Assembly: GCF_000002515.2 (NCBI RefSeq)
Contig: NC_006041.1
Coordinates: 1,922,001-1,986,000 of the forward strand
DNA length: 64,000 bases
Reading direction: 5' to 3'
DNA from: Kluyveromyces lactis
Lineage: Eukaryota; Ascomycota; Saccharomycetes; Saccharomycetales; Saccharomycetaceae
A program made the position numbers and the translations under genes. Positions 9,058-18,143 of this stretch are shown one piece after another. The stretch's first letter is position 1. Every line of letters begins with the position of its first letter. The notes beneath the pieces were generated by a model. That model was not told the DNA's origin and ran no database searches. It worked only from the letters and a program-made list of their open reading frames with translations.

Positions 9058-10017
9058 TTAATAGGAATTGGTTGATAGGGGGGAAACCGTTCCGTCATTC
9101 ATCAATGGAGTGAACTCGTCAGATTCAAGTCTTCTAATGTTGTAGTCTTCCGCGTACAAAACGTAGTGTTGGTAGAAGTAGATCAAATCGAACACTACAG
9201 TGCCTGCGCTCCCCACGATAAATGGTAATGCATTGAGTACGAAACCTAGCTTGTCCTCATCTGTGAGATAAGAGCAACTGGTGAAAATGGATAGTGTGTA
9301 TGTGACATTTGCAATTAACGTACTTATAAAGAGGAGGGGTGAAAGCCCATCAGTACTCTTCCTTTTGTAATTCTTGATCAATTGTGGAATTCTGGCACAG
9401 AAATAGGACATTGCTCCGACCCAGGATGCCAATTGACCAATAAAGCTTGTATGGGGTGGTTCAATAGGCACAACGGGCGACGGACGGTGCTTACTAAACG
9501 GAAAAACTGTTTCGGATCCAGTAATGGCTTGAGCAATGGACACGACAGGCATCGGGAACCCTTGAACAGTTCCAGGCTGACTGACGAAGAATGATAAGAT
9601 CCACCATTTGAACCCGCGTTGCAATTGAATACTGGGGTTTGAACCACGGCTTCGTACCAAACGTGTTCGTTCTTCTAAAGTAGCAGACTCATGGCCTGGA
9701 GTCGCTAGCTGATTCCGGTGTAAAATACCGTAGTAATAGTATTGACCACATATCAACATGTCATTAGACAAATAATAAACTGCCAAAAGAATCTGGAATG
9801 GGAGTTGATGAGTAAGTACAGCTCCAATTAAACTGGTTATATCCCCGAAAAGCCAGCATAATAGAAATCCTGGTGATAACCCTTCAACACTCTTGTCACG
9901 ATAAGTTTCTATCAGTTGTGGGATTTGAGCGACGAACGAAGTTAAAAACGAAATCCCTCCTGAAGCAACACTAATTTGAGGCCATAGCGATTTATCGCAC
10001 CAGGTCGGATCACTCAT
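9058..10017 (-). CDS. YPQ2: PQ-loop vacuolar basic amino acid transporter, Ypq family
   Basis: A 319-residue multi-spanning membrane protein with two PQ-loop repeats: AQIPQLIETYRDKS near residue 29 and ARIPQLIKNYKRKS near 207, each in a hydrophobic pair of helices and followed by a GLSP motif. Seven membrane segments are expected. Yeast Ypq1-3 are vacuolar exporters of lysine, arginine and histidine, related to PQLC2. A soluble linker of about 90 residues separates the repeats. Position next to TRR1 and SBE2 matches YPQ2 (YDR352W). The three yeast paralogues are similar, so the paralogue assignment depends on gene order. Confidence 0.88.
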   Translation of the reverse strand: MSDPTWCDKSLWPQISVASGGISFLTSFVAQIPQLIETYRDKSVEGLSPGFLLCWLFGDITSLIGAVLTHQLPFQILLAVYYLSNDMLICGQYYYYGILHRNQLATPGHESATLEERTRLVRSRGSNPSIQLQRGFKWWILSFFVSQPGTVQGFPMPVVSIAQAITGSETVFPFSKHRPSPVVPIEPPHTSFIGQLASWVGAMSYFCARIPQLIKNYKRKSTDGLSPLLFISTLIANVTYTLSIFTSCSYLTDEDKLGFVLNALPFIVGSAGTVVFDLIYFYQHYVLYAEDYNIRRLESDEFTPLMNDGTVSPLSTNSY

Positions 10018-10603
10018 GTTATCAGTTTTCCTGTATTGTCACTTAAAAAAGGCTGTTCTTAATGTTACAGCCCTTTATCCTCGAATATTCTAAGTCTTGT
10101 CTTCTTGTTCCTCTTCCTTGTTACATATCAAACCATATATGTAAATTCCAAATTTTTTTTGAAGATCCTTCCTTTATCTTTCTATTCTTCATAACAATTA
10201 AAACTTTCGAGTCATATGCCTTTCTTGGTAGTGATGAGAATAATAGTGGTAATATAGAGGGAGCGCCCTAGTTATACCTCCCATGATAGTAGAACATGAT
10301 CCTTATATAATGTTTGTAAGATAGGACGTCATTTTGGAGGACAATTATTTTGCTGTGAAATTATTTATTTACGATGAATTTCACGCTCTTTTCATGGACT
10401 CATAAAGGGATTCTAAATTTTCATGCATGGAACGACACCAATTATATGTAAGAAAAAAGAAGAACTCAACAATGATATAATACAACGTGTGCGTAATTGT
10501 GTTCGATGTTTGGTGTTTGTGTATATATATAGCTTCTTATACATAGCATGGTTGTGAAAGCTTTTGCTGTAGTGTCACGTTCGCACGGCTTTCCAGTGTC
10601 ATA
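10018..10603. other. YPQ2 promoter / SBE2 3' flank, no gene
   Basis: A 586-bp AT-rich gap with no supportable gene; a 69-codon open frame at 10062-10271 is hydrophobic low-complexity and looks like chance. Confidence 0.5.
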
Positions 10604-13069
10604 CTAGAATTTGGCATAATAGTGATTCCATTTCTTAATAAATACCAAATATTGGTCACTCACCGGTTCGCGATTGTCAACTGGTTTTACTAATTGGAAT
10701 GACGGTGGTAGTTCGTCTAGATGAAGTAGATTGTTCCAGCCAAAATGGTACCTTAGCAAAACGTTTAAAGAGAGAGAGCACAAGACTTTATAATTCACAA
10801 CGATATACTTTTCTTTAAAGGTGTCCCAATCAGTATTCCGTAGCTGATGTTGCCACTCTTCTGTCCAGCGTGATGCTCTGGCGTTCTCTGCTACAATTAT
10901 ATCCATGATCCATATAAATAGATCGTGATCTACTCGAGCCAGACAGTTCCAGAATGTCATATAGTTCAAGTACCTTGAGTCGAATTCTTCCGCAAAGGCT
11001 GAATCCTTTCTCATGTATCTCCCGACTACACCATCCCTGTTCATTATACGATTATCGTATTTATCCCTTGTAATTGAGTTGAAACAAGTCAGTTGTAGCA
11101 GGTTTGCTAGCTTCCAGATTAGCTCTAGGTCGTATCCCTCTAAAAGGAAATGGAGCATCAAATAGTTATCTCCAGTCTGTAATCCGAATCTAGAGATTGA
11201 CTTCCACTGCAATAACTTGATCAGTTTTGATCTTATCTGTGATTCAACTGGAAAATGCATATCGTCCACTAATTTATTAATCTCAGCCATTTGGGTACTT
11301 GGGAATGGAGTCATTTTAGACCTTATGATGTTGTCTAAACTACTCGTATCGTCCATATACTTGGTAGAAATAATGTTAAAATCCGTGTTCAACACAGTGT
11401 TATAAATAAAAGATCTTCTGGCTGAGGAAAAGCCTGTTTCCCAAGCAATCTTTTTTAGATCCTGCAAAGATGATTTTCTATTCAATCCTCTATCAATAAG
11501 CAAAACTAACTTCTGATTGTTTGTTTCATTTTTGATCTCTTGCTCGTGACGTCTTTGGTTTGTCTCCAGCTTTTCTATACTAGCCATGCTTAAAGTCTTC
11601 CGAACATCTCTTTCATGAGATCTTCTTTCTTCTGTATCTTTTGGAGGTAACCAACAAGGTCTAGTACTAGAAATGATGGACACTTTATCGTCACTGACAA
11701 GTTTTAAATCTTCCATACCTTCAACGCTTGCATTCTTGAAATCTAACGGTAGAAGTTCTGCTGATTGAGTACGTTCCAACAGCTTAGACTTCGTTACCTC
11801 GTATTCCGATTTCTGATAAACAGCGCTTAGATTCTTGCCAACTTGTTGGAAGTATTCCAGATCTGATACTTTTTGTACTCCGGGGATTGGAGATGGTGGC
11901 ATGTCGTGTCCATCCAGTAGCTTTGCACTTCTACCAACATTAGGTACAGACGCTCTGTGTTTCCGTTGCGAAATGAAAGTTGAACTATGTGATGCAGTAG
12001 GTATACTCCAAACAAGACTTTCATCAAGAAGATCATTTGCTGGGAGTTTTGCGTCCTCATCGTAAAAGAGTTCTTTTTGTTTTATGCTGTGTTGTAAATG
12101 TAGTTTATTCTGCTCTCTACGCAATCTATAACGTTGTGATGGTGTCAAGGGTTTCTTTCCATTCAATGAGTCTGAAGGTAAAGCCGGCACACTTTTGGAA
12201 TGAAGTGAAGTGGCTAATGGATGTGTATTATGCAGTGGTTGCGATTGGCCATGTAATTGAGAATGTTGGTCATAACTACTATGCATGGCTGTAGGATTTA
12301 CAGTTGAAAACATAGATCTCGTAAGTTTGGGAGAAGAGTCCACACTTTGGAAGGCATCGGGTGCTACGCTTTTCCCCTGAGATCCGGGATTATTGAAAAT
12401 GTACTTCGTATTCATCGACTTTGGTGCACTAGCAACTTTCACTGTCGTTACAGATAAATCAGCATCAGAAAACGACGTATCTGTTAAATGAGAAACATCG
12501 TCTAATCCGTCTGTCACCGAAGAATGTGGTGTAACAGGGTTTTGCTTCACAGAGGAAAAAGATTTCTTCCCTCTTGGCATTACATTAGCGCTAACTTTCC
12601 CGTCCAATACTGCACTTTGCTCAGTATCATGGTTTTCATCGTCATCATCATCGATAATTGAGGTTCCCCTGGACGAATCCTTAGAAGAACCGGCATTAAT
12701 AGAGAATACATCACCTTCGGTATTTATGGAGTCGTTAGAAATTGGTCTCTCATTCTTAATCAACACTGCTTTTCTATTTGGAGGTTTGAAAGACAGTACA
12801 TGGTCTGACTCTTCGGAGCCATTTGCAGAAGAGCGAGGATTGTGCGTTTGATGTTGTTGTTGCTGCTGCTGTTGGTTTTGGTTTTGACTCTGTTTCCCTT
12901 CTGCCATGTTTAGTAGCATATTTTCGCTGGGTCGTCTAGTAATTCCCGATCCAACAGTCTTACTATTTGAACTATTGGTGTAACTAGAAATCGACGATGC
13001 ATTAGCTGAAGAAGGTACCTGAGCTGTAGTAGGATAAGTTCCAGCCTTGCGAGGCCTTGCTGCAACCAT
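10604..13069 (-). CDS. SBE2: Sbe2/Sbe22 family protein (Golgi-to-bud cell wall delivery)
   Basis: An 821-residue protein of the Sbe2/Sbe22 pair, which in yeast acts in transport of cell-wall components from Golgi to the growing bud. The N-terminal half is low-complexity and Ser/Asn-rich, including a glutamine run near residue 65. The C-terminal 300 residues are a folded, tryptophan-rich region (WKLANLLQLTCF, YMTFWNCLARVDHDLFIWIMDI, YHFGWNNLLHLDELPPSF), the conserved family domain. Size is close to yeast Sbe2 (864). It is flanked by YPQ2 and KIC1, matching both YDR351W and YHR103W, so this single gene descends from the ancestor of both. The upstream gap is unusually long at 1.37 kb. Confidence 0.85.
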   Translation of the reverse strand: MVAARPRKAGTYPTTAQVPSSANASSISSYTNSSNSKTVGSGITRRPSENMLLNMAEGKQSQNQNQQQQQQQHQTHNPRSSANGSEESDHVLSFKPPNRKAVLIKNERPISNDSINTEGDVFSINAGSSKDSSRGTSIIDDDDDENHDTEQSAVLDGKVSANVMPRGKKSFSSVKQNPVTPHSSVTDGLDDVSHLTDTSFSDADLSVTTVKVASAPKSMNTKYIFNNPGSQGKSVAPDAFQSVDSSPKLTRSMFSTVNPTAMHSSYDQHSQLHGQSQPLHNTHPLATSLHSKSVPALPSDSLNGKKPLTPSQRYRLRREQNKLHLQHSIKQKELFYDEDAKLPANDLLDESLVWSIPTASHSSTFISQRKHRASVPNVGRSAKLLDGHDMPPSPIPGVQKVSDLEYFQQVGKNLSAVYQKSEYEVTKSKLLERTQSAELLPLDFKNASVEGMEDLKLVSDDKVSIISSTRPCWLPPKDTEERRSHERDVRKTLSMASIEKLETNQRRHEQEIKNETNNQKLVLLIDRGLNRKSSLQDLKKIAWETGFSSARRSFIYNTVLNTDFNIISTKYMDDTSSLDNIIRSKMTPFPSTQMAEINKLVDDMHFPVESQIRSKLIKLLQWKSISRFGLQTGDNYLMLHFLLEGYDLELIWKLANLLQLTCFNSITRDKYDNRIMNRDGVVGRYMRKDSAFAEEFDSRYLNYMTFWNCLARVDHDLFIWIMDIIVAENARASRWTEEWQHQLRNTDWDTFKEKYIVVNYKVLCSLSLNVLLRYHFGWNNLLHLDELPPSFQLVKPVDNREPVSDQYLVFIKKWNHYYAKF

Positions 13070-13684
13070 AATTTACTCGTATCAGAAAAAAAAACACACC
13101 CGCTACTGACTGAGGGATCTGACGAGCTTGAGACAGCAAAAGGATGAACTATATTAAAGGCCAATCCTAAACAGGAAAAAAAACAAAAAGGTAAATCTAT
13201 GAAGGGCCGTTACCTATGAAGTATCACAAACCAGCTTACTGAGCAAACAACAAAACTAACCAAACCGAATTCTAACTCAAACCTAGTTACAGCACTCTGA
13301 TTGTAATTAGTATCTGTATTACCGTTTTATTTTTTTTTTGTATTTTGTTTCTCAGAACACACTAAGTAATGTCCTGGTTATAGTTATTTCCTATTTCAAT
13401 ACAGTAACTGAATTTTCGACAATAGAAATGAAACAAATTGGGAGCTGAGCTAAAAAAAACAATCCAAATTCTCTATGTCCAAAAAAGGAGAATACGAATC
13501 AAAAAAACGAAAACGAGAAACTTCGTTGAGAAACTTTTTCTTTCTCCTTCCTGTATATGTGTGTCACGTGATATAAGATCAGAATATCTCTCAACAGTAA
13601 AAGAAGTATACGTAATCGCAGGAGCGTATCTGGAATTGACGATATGTGATTGATACAGTTTTCAATGCTATTTGGTTTATATGC

Positions 13685-13710
13685 GTGTCCTGAAACTGTG
13701 TCCTGAAACT
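13685..13710. repeat. 13-bp perfect tandem duplication in SBE2 upstream region
   Basis: GTGTCCTGAAACT occurs twice head-to-tail (13685-13697 and 13698-13710) with no mismatch. It may be a recent slippage or a doubled protein-binding site. There is no coding context. Confidence 0.7.
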
Positions 13711-13864
13711 GTTCTCTCTTCTTGTCCCTTGGCTTGGCGGTAAACAAAATTACAATCGATGAGAAAACAGGCTTTAGTTTATTATTTTTCTTTTGGTTTT
13801 ATTTCTTCTACCTTTTAAAGCAAGGAGAGATAGAGGGAAAAGTTGGAAGTAAGAACGAGAAAAA

Positions 13865-14020
13865 ATGGAAACCCCAGAAATAGAAGCAAAAATTCTTAGA
13901 AGCGTACGTACAGAGAAATATTATAAACACCATTTACATACAGTTTGCACGTTTGATGGTTTTCCAATACATCAAATACAACAACGGTCTGCATTACTTT
14001 ATTTGAACAAAAGGGTTTAA
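13865..14020 (+). CDS. Possible 51-residue ORF, unrecognised
   Basis: An ATG in A-rich context (GAAAAAATGG) opens 51 codons ending in TAA at 14018-14020; the product begins METPEIEAKILRS and is basic and hydrophilic. A GTACGT hexamer follows codon 13, but no branch point is seen downstream. I recognise no family. It lies in the SBE2-KIC1 gap, antisense to both neighbours. It may be chance. Confidence 0.15.
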   Translation: METPEIEAKILRSVRTEKYYKHHLHTVCTFDGFPIHQIQQRSALLYLNKRV

Positions 14021-14437
14021 ACAAAGGGTTTCTTTTCACTGCCTAAGATGTTTCTCCTATTTGTTAGTATGTTCAATGGCAAGTCCCCTCACATATTGAT
14101 ACAGGTTGGCTTGGTTCTAGCGGAATTTTTGATTGACACTTGAATTTTTTTTTTTTCGCACGGAAAAGATGCAGAACAAAATTTGAAATCTTACTGTATT
14201 CCTTTTAGGGTTGTTTTTGTTTGTTTGCTATTTGCGTTTGTTGTTTGCATTCGTTTCAACTGCTACATTCCAGAAGGGAAGAAATAAAACCTCGAAGCGC
14301 ACTGAAGACTTTTTATATTTAGATCTTGTATTTATTTTTTGGATTTCGTACTTCCAGGGTTCGAACCGTGGATGGTATCATTATATTATAATTATATAAA
14401 TGTGATATGTACGAGAGGCTTTAAGCCGCGCCGCCAG

Positions 14438-17400
14438 TTACTCTTCTGGGGAATCCTGAGGAAGCGAGCTCCGTAGCGTTTGTTCTATCACCGTGAGTCC
14501 ATCTTCGAACATCTTTAGTAAGGAGTCAAGTTCAGATAACGCAATAGGTTTCTTATCGATACGATGATCGTCATGTACATCTATGAACATGTCCATGGAT
14601 AATGACTTCGGAGGTGGATCCATGATGAATCCTAAAGAAGAAGGCGTCGTTGATGAAAGTGCACTCATTGTAGAAATATTCCCTCCGGCGCTGCCACCAA
14701 CGACGGTGCTGCTACCAGCAGTGCTTGCAGTGTTACTGGTTCCTGGTGGAATACTCAGGGGGGTCATCGATACGGATGGTAGGGGTCCCGCCGATGTGGA
14801 AGCTGAAGGAATTGATATTGCACCATTGCTGGTACCGGGATTGGTTGAGCTCACTGTCGTAGCGAGCATACTTGCAGTAGTTGTGGTTGTTGTAGCGGCG
14901 GTGCCAGAAGCACCATTGTTTGTTGGCCCATTTGTCGCCGAAGCGCTATTGTTCCCATTGCTGGCTAGAATAGCATTGGCGGGGTTGTATACATGGTCAT
15001 TGGTAATGCTACTATTTCTACTCGATGTGCTGGCACTTGTGCTTCTCTTTCTTGGTTTTGTGAAATCTCCGAACCGTTTTTCGCCCACTGGTGTCATTGC
15101 CACAGATATTTGGGCATTGCTTGTGTTGATACCAAACTGATTTACAGTTTGGGCAGTGACGGCGCCTGGAGCTGTGGATGCTGAATTTGGTTGATGTTGG
15201 TGTGATGCATCGTCAAGCTGCGTCGTTGAATCAAGTAGTTTGTTGGAGCCTACCAGCGTAGTAGGAGATGGCATTTGCAACTTCAAGTGGGGATGTTGCT
15301 TTTTGAAATCTCTATTGATCCTACTTGGTTCACCTTCGGTTTCTTTCTTCTCTGCTGGGGTATTCATTGATTGTAATAAAACATCATTAGGTGTATGCAT
15401 TTGCTTCATAACAGGCGGAGTGTTGCTATAAACAGCACTCTGATGCAATACAGAATCTAACAATTTCTTTTCCGGTGAAACGTCAGCCAACGCACGAGTG
15501 GGAGACGGCGATCTCGCCTGAGTCAAATTCGATCCGAATAAATTCTTAGCTCCCACATTTGGAGCATTGTTCGATGAAGTAGAAGGGACGTTGATTCCAT
15601 TTGTGTCATCGTTTCCTGGAGTCTTAGAATTGGTATTTATTCCATTCATTATGTCCGACCTAAGAGACGTTAGCTGAGAAGATGGTTGTCCGCTCACAGT
15701 GGGACGTCTTTGTAATACTGGTGTAGCTTTTTGAGACATCGAAGAGACAGTGGAGGACCTTGGCTTCGTATTCATCGTCAAAACCGATTCCTTACTTACA
15801 GGTAATTCTTCTGGAATTTCAATTTCTATCGGTGTTGGTAACACTGATGAACTTCCTGGGCCAGCAAGGTTGGATTTAAAGTTGGTTTGGAGTATGGATA
15901 ATGCAGGAGTACTTTGGCTGTGCAAATTTCTCATATCAGGTCTGGAATCGTTGTCATGATCAACATGAGGAGTCCCATTTGGTTGAATATTGAATGAGGA
16001 CACTGTCTTACTCAGCTTGGGAAAATCATACACTTCTTCAGGCTTATCCTCAAACAATTGTAATAATTGTTTCGAAGCCTTTGTTTCGCTCCGTTTAGAA
16101 GTGCCATGGGTGGTAGTTCCAGTGTGACGACTTAAATGATTTGCTGTACCTGTTGTAGTGTGTTGATAATGCTTATTAAAATGCGTATTATGTTGATTTG
16201 TAGGCGCCGTAGCATTAAGGTTGGCGCTATTATTGTTATTAGCTTGTATCGTTGACAGATGAGCCGTATTGGGATTGTTGTTAAAGGTCCTGCCAATGGT
16301 GGATCCTTGGTAATATGGGAAATATGGTTTGTTGGAATTGTAGTATTCTTCCTCTGGATATGCATAATTTACTTCTTGAGGAGAATACTTGATCCAGTCC
16401 GCTTCTTCTGGTATAGCCTCCACGTTGATATCATTCTCTAAAATGTATTCTCTAGAGCTCAATGAATCAAAATCCCATTTTATATCTATATCTTCGGGCT
16501 CCTTTTCTGTAAATGAACCAGCATCCTGTGATGCATTTCCCTCTATCGATGAATTGGGATTCTGTTTAGAACTTGTATGAGATTCTTCCTCATGTTTATA
16601 CTGTTCATTCTTTTCTCTGAAAAGCAAATACCGTGTTATAAGCTCTTTTAAAATCACCGTGCTGGTGCCCTTCTCTTGTTTTATCAACTTACTCTTGAAA
16701 AGTTCTTCTGCATATGGCCTCTCCTTAGGATCTTCGTCAAGACATAATGCAATAAACTCCTTTAAAGGCTGAGAATATTCCCTTCCCTCAAGTCTTGGCG
16801 GTTTGGATTTCGTAATCATTTGCATTGCCCTGATAGCCTCCATATGACAGTAAGGAGGATTTCCAGTGGCAATTTCATACGCGGTAATACCTAAAGACCA
16901 TATATCAACTTTGGTATCATAGTAAACACCTTCCATAATGACCTCTGGCGCCATCCAATAAGGAGTACCAGCCATTGTTTGTCTCTTTAACATTGACTGC
17001 GAGAGCTGTGCGGCAACACCAAAGTCACAAAGTTTTACGCTTCCGTTGTTTGCAATCAAGATATTTGCAGCCTTGATGTCTCGATGAATGACGTTGTCCC
17101 TATGAATTGAAATCAAAGCTACAAGAATCTCTCTCATGATAACTCCGATATACTTTTCTTCGATGATCCCCGGTCGTAGCAACGTCCGTAGTGAACCACC
17201 AGCACAATATTCCATTATAACCCATAACTTAGTATCAATTAAATATGAGCCATAGTAATGGGTGATGTTCGGGGTCTGCTTCAAAGACGATAAAAACTGG
17301 ATCTCTTTACGGATATCTTCCACTTCATCTTCGGTATTATCGAGATTTAAAACCTTAATAGCATACACTTGTTGCGTCTTCACGTGGAACGCCTTATACA

Positions 17401-17488
17401 CAACTCCAAACTTCCCCCTGCCGATGATTTCCTTCCTCTTGAAAAGAGATGTGACATTATTCGTGCCGCTTGTAGAACTACTAGACAT
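14438..17488 (-). CDS. KIC1: Kic1-type Ste20/GCK protein kinase (RAM network)
   Basis: A germinal-centre-type kinase that in yeast binds Cdc31 and acts in the RAM network controlling polarised growth, cell wall and daughter-specific transcription. The kinase domain fills about residues 17-280: glycine loop GRGKFGVV at 23-30, Lys45 in YAIKVL, HRDIKAANI near 136, DFG near 155, and GTPYWMAPEV near 172. The remaining 700 residues are Ser/Thr/Asn-rich and disordered, ending in a short conserved tail (ALSELDSLLKMFEDGL) about 40 residues from the C-terminus. At 1,016 residues it is close to yeast Kic1 (1,080). It neighbours SBE2 and BIG1 as YHR102W does. Confidence 0.92.
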   Translation of the reverse strand: MSSSSTSGTNNVTSLFKRKEIIGRGKFGVVYKAFHVKTQQVYAIKVLNLDNTEDEVEDIRKEIQFLSSLKQTPNITHYYGSYLIDTKLWVIMEYCAGGSLRTLLRPGIIEEKYIGVIMREILVALISIHRDNVIHRDIKAANILIANNGSVKLCDFGVAAQLSQSMLKRQTMAGTPYWMAPEVIMEGVYYDTKVDIWSLGITAYEIATGNPPYCHMEAIRAMQMITKSKPPRLEGREYSQPLKEFIALCLDEDPKERPYAEELFKSKLIKQEKGTSTVILKELITRYLLFREKNEQYKHEEESHTSSKQNPNSSIEGNASQDAGSFTEKEPEDIDIKWDFDSLSSREYILENDINVEAIPEEADWIKYSPQEVNYAYPEEEYYNSNKPYFPYYQGSTIGRTFNNNPNTAHLSTIQANNNNSANLNATAPTNQHNTHFNKHYQHTTTGTANHLSRHTGTTTHGTSKRSETKASKQLLQLFEDKPEEVYDFPKLSKTVSSFNIQPNGTPHVDHDNDSRPDMRNLHSQSTPALSILQTNFKSNLAGPGSSSVLPTPIEIEIPEELPVSKESVLTMNTKPRSSTVSSMSQKATPVLQRRPTVSGQPSSQLTSLRSDIMNGINTNSKTPGNDDTNGINVPSTSSNNAPNVGAKNLFGSNLTQARSPSPTRALADVSPEKKLLDSVLHQSAVYSNTPPVMKQMHTPNDVLLQSMNTPAEKKETEGEPSRINRDFKKQHPHLKLQMPSPTTLVGSNKLLDSTTQLDDASHQHQPNSASTAPGAVTAQTVNQFGINTSNAQISVAMTPVGEKRFGDFTKPRKRSTSASTSSRNSSITNDHVYNPANAILASNGNNSASATNGPTNNGASGTAATTTTTTASMLATTVSSTNPGTSNGAISIPSASTSAGPLPSVSMTPLSIPPGTSNTASTAGSSTVVGGSAGGNISTMSALSSTTPSSLGFIMDPPPKSLSMDMFIDVHDDHRIDKKPIALSELDSLLKMFEDGLTVIEQTLRSSLPQDSPEE

Positions 17489-18143
17489 CGTACCTCCACC
17501 ACGATGAGTTTAAATCCACAAAATACAAATAGAAAAGCTGCTAGAATATTTCTTTGTTTGTATATTAGAAACAACTGGGCTTTTGGGAGGGCAAATAGAG
17601 CTTTAATCCCTGTTCTTCTTAGTCCAGCTTCCGCTTCCCTCACATGCAGGTTCCTAATCCCATCTCTCAAAGTTCATTCTTTTATAAACAAGAAAAGGTG
17701 GGTTAACGATCTTCAAAATAGTTACCCGGAGTTCGTTATTCACGTGAACAATTTTTCCCGTTCAAATAGCTCGAAATCGGGCATTGTCAAGGCAAGGAGC
17801 ACTTCCGAAGGATAGCTGTGCAATCTGCGTTTATGGTCAGGAGTTTTAAAATATGATATGTCTCCACAAATGATGAATCTAGTTGTTTATGGTGTGCTAG
17901 AAGTGTTTATTCTCCTGTTTCTTGTTGTTCGATGGGCTTTTAACATCTCTTTTGTTTGGAAATTTTGATATTTCTCTAAAATGAAGATGCGATGCAATGC
18001 GCTGCGATGCCTACAAAGAATCACAATGATGAAATTAATCTTGTTTTATTAATTTATCGAGTACTTTAGCTAGCCTTTCTCCGCCATCCCGATCAGCTGA
18101 GCGAAGTTTGCTCGTTTTGTTGTTCTAGCGTATAGGATAAAGA
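17489..18143. promoter_or_regulatory. KIC1/ATP22 divergent promoter with TTACCCG and CACGTG sites
   Basis: A 655-bp divergent region. It holds a Reb1-type TTACCCG at 17722-17728 and a palindromic E-box (CACGTG at 17741-17746 within TTCACGTGAA), 12 bases apart. Reb1 and Cbf1 are general factors that open yeast promoters. Near 17988-18010 the pentamer GATGC is repeated several times. Open frames crossing this region overlap on both strands and look spurious. Confidence 0.5.

Larger units (their letters stand above)
13070..14437. other. Long SBE2 upstream region / KIC1 3' flank
   Basis: A 1,368-bp gap with A- and T-runs, an E-box CACGTG at 13565-13570, a 13-bp tandem repeat, and one possible 51-codon ORF (both listed). 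On the minus strand a perfect TACTAAC (14063-14069) is followed six bases later by TAG, so an intron in a long SBE2 leader is conceivable. No convincing donor is visible on that strand upstream of it. Confidence 0.45.

Noticed and set aside
13565-13570. CACGTG sites (eight intergenic ones) as centromere CDEI or as an enriched motif
   Set aside because: No TTCCGAA-type CDEIII about 160 bp away across AT-rich DNA. A rough expectation from base composition is also about eight sites in 64 kb, so no enrichment is claimed.
14340-14390. GGTTCGAACC-like T-arm suggesting a tRNA
   Set aside because: The flanking bases do not form a T-stem, acceptor stem or anticodon arm on either strand.
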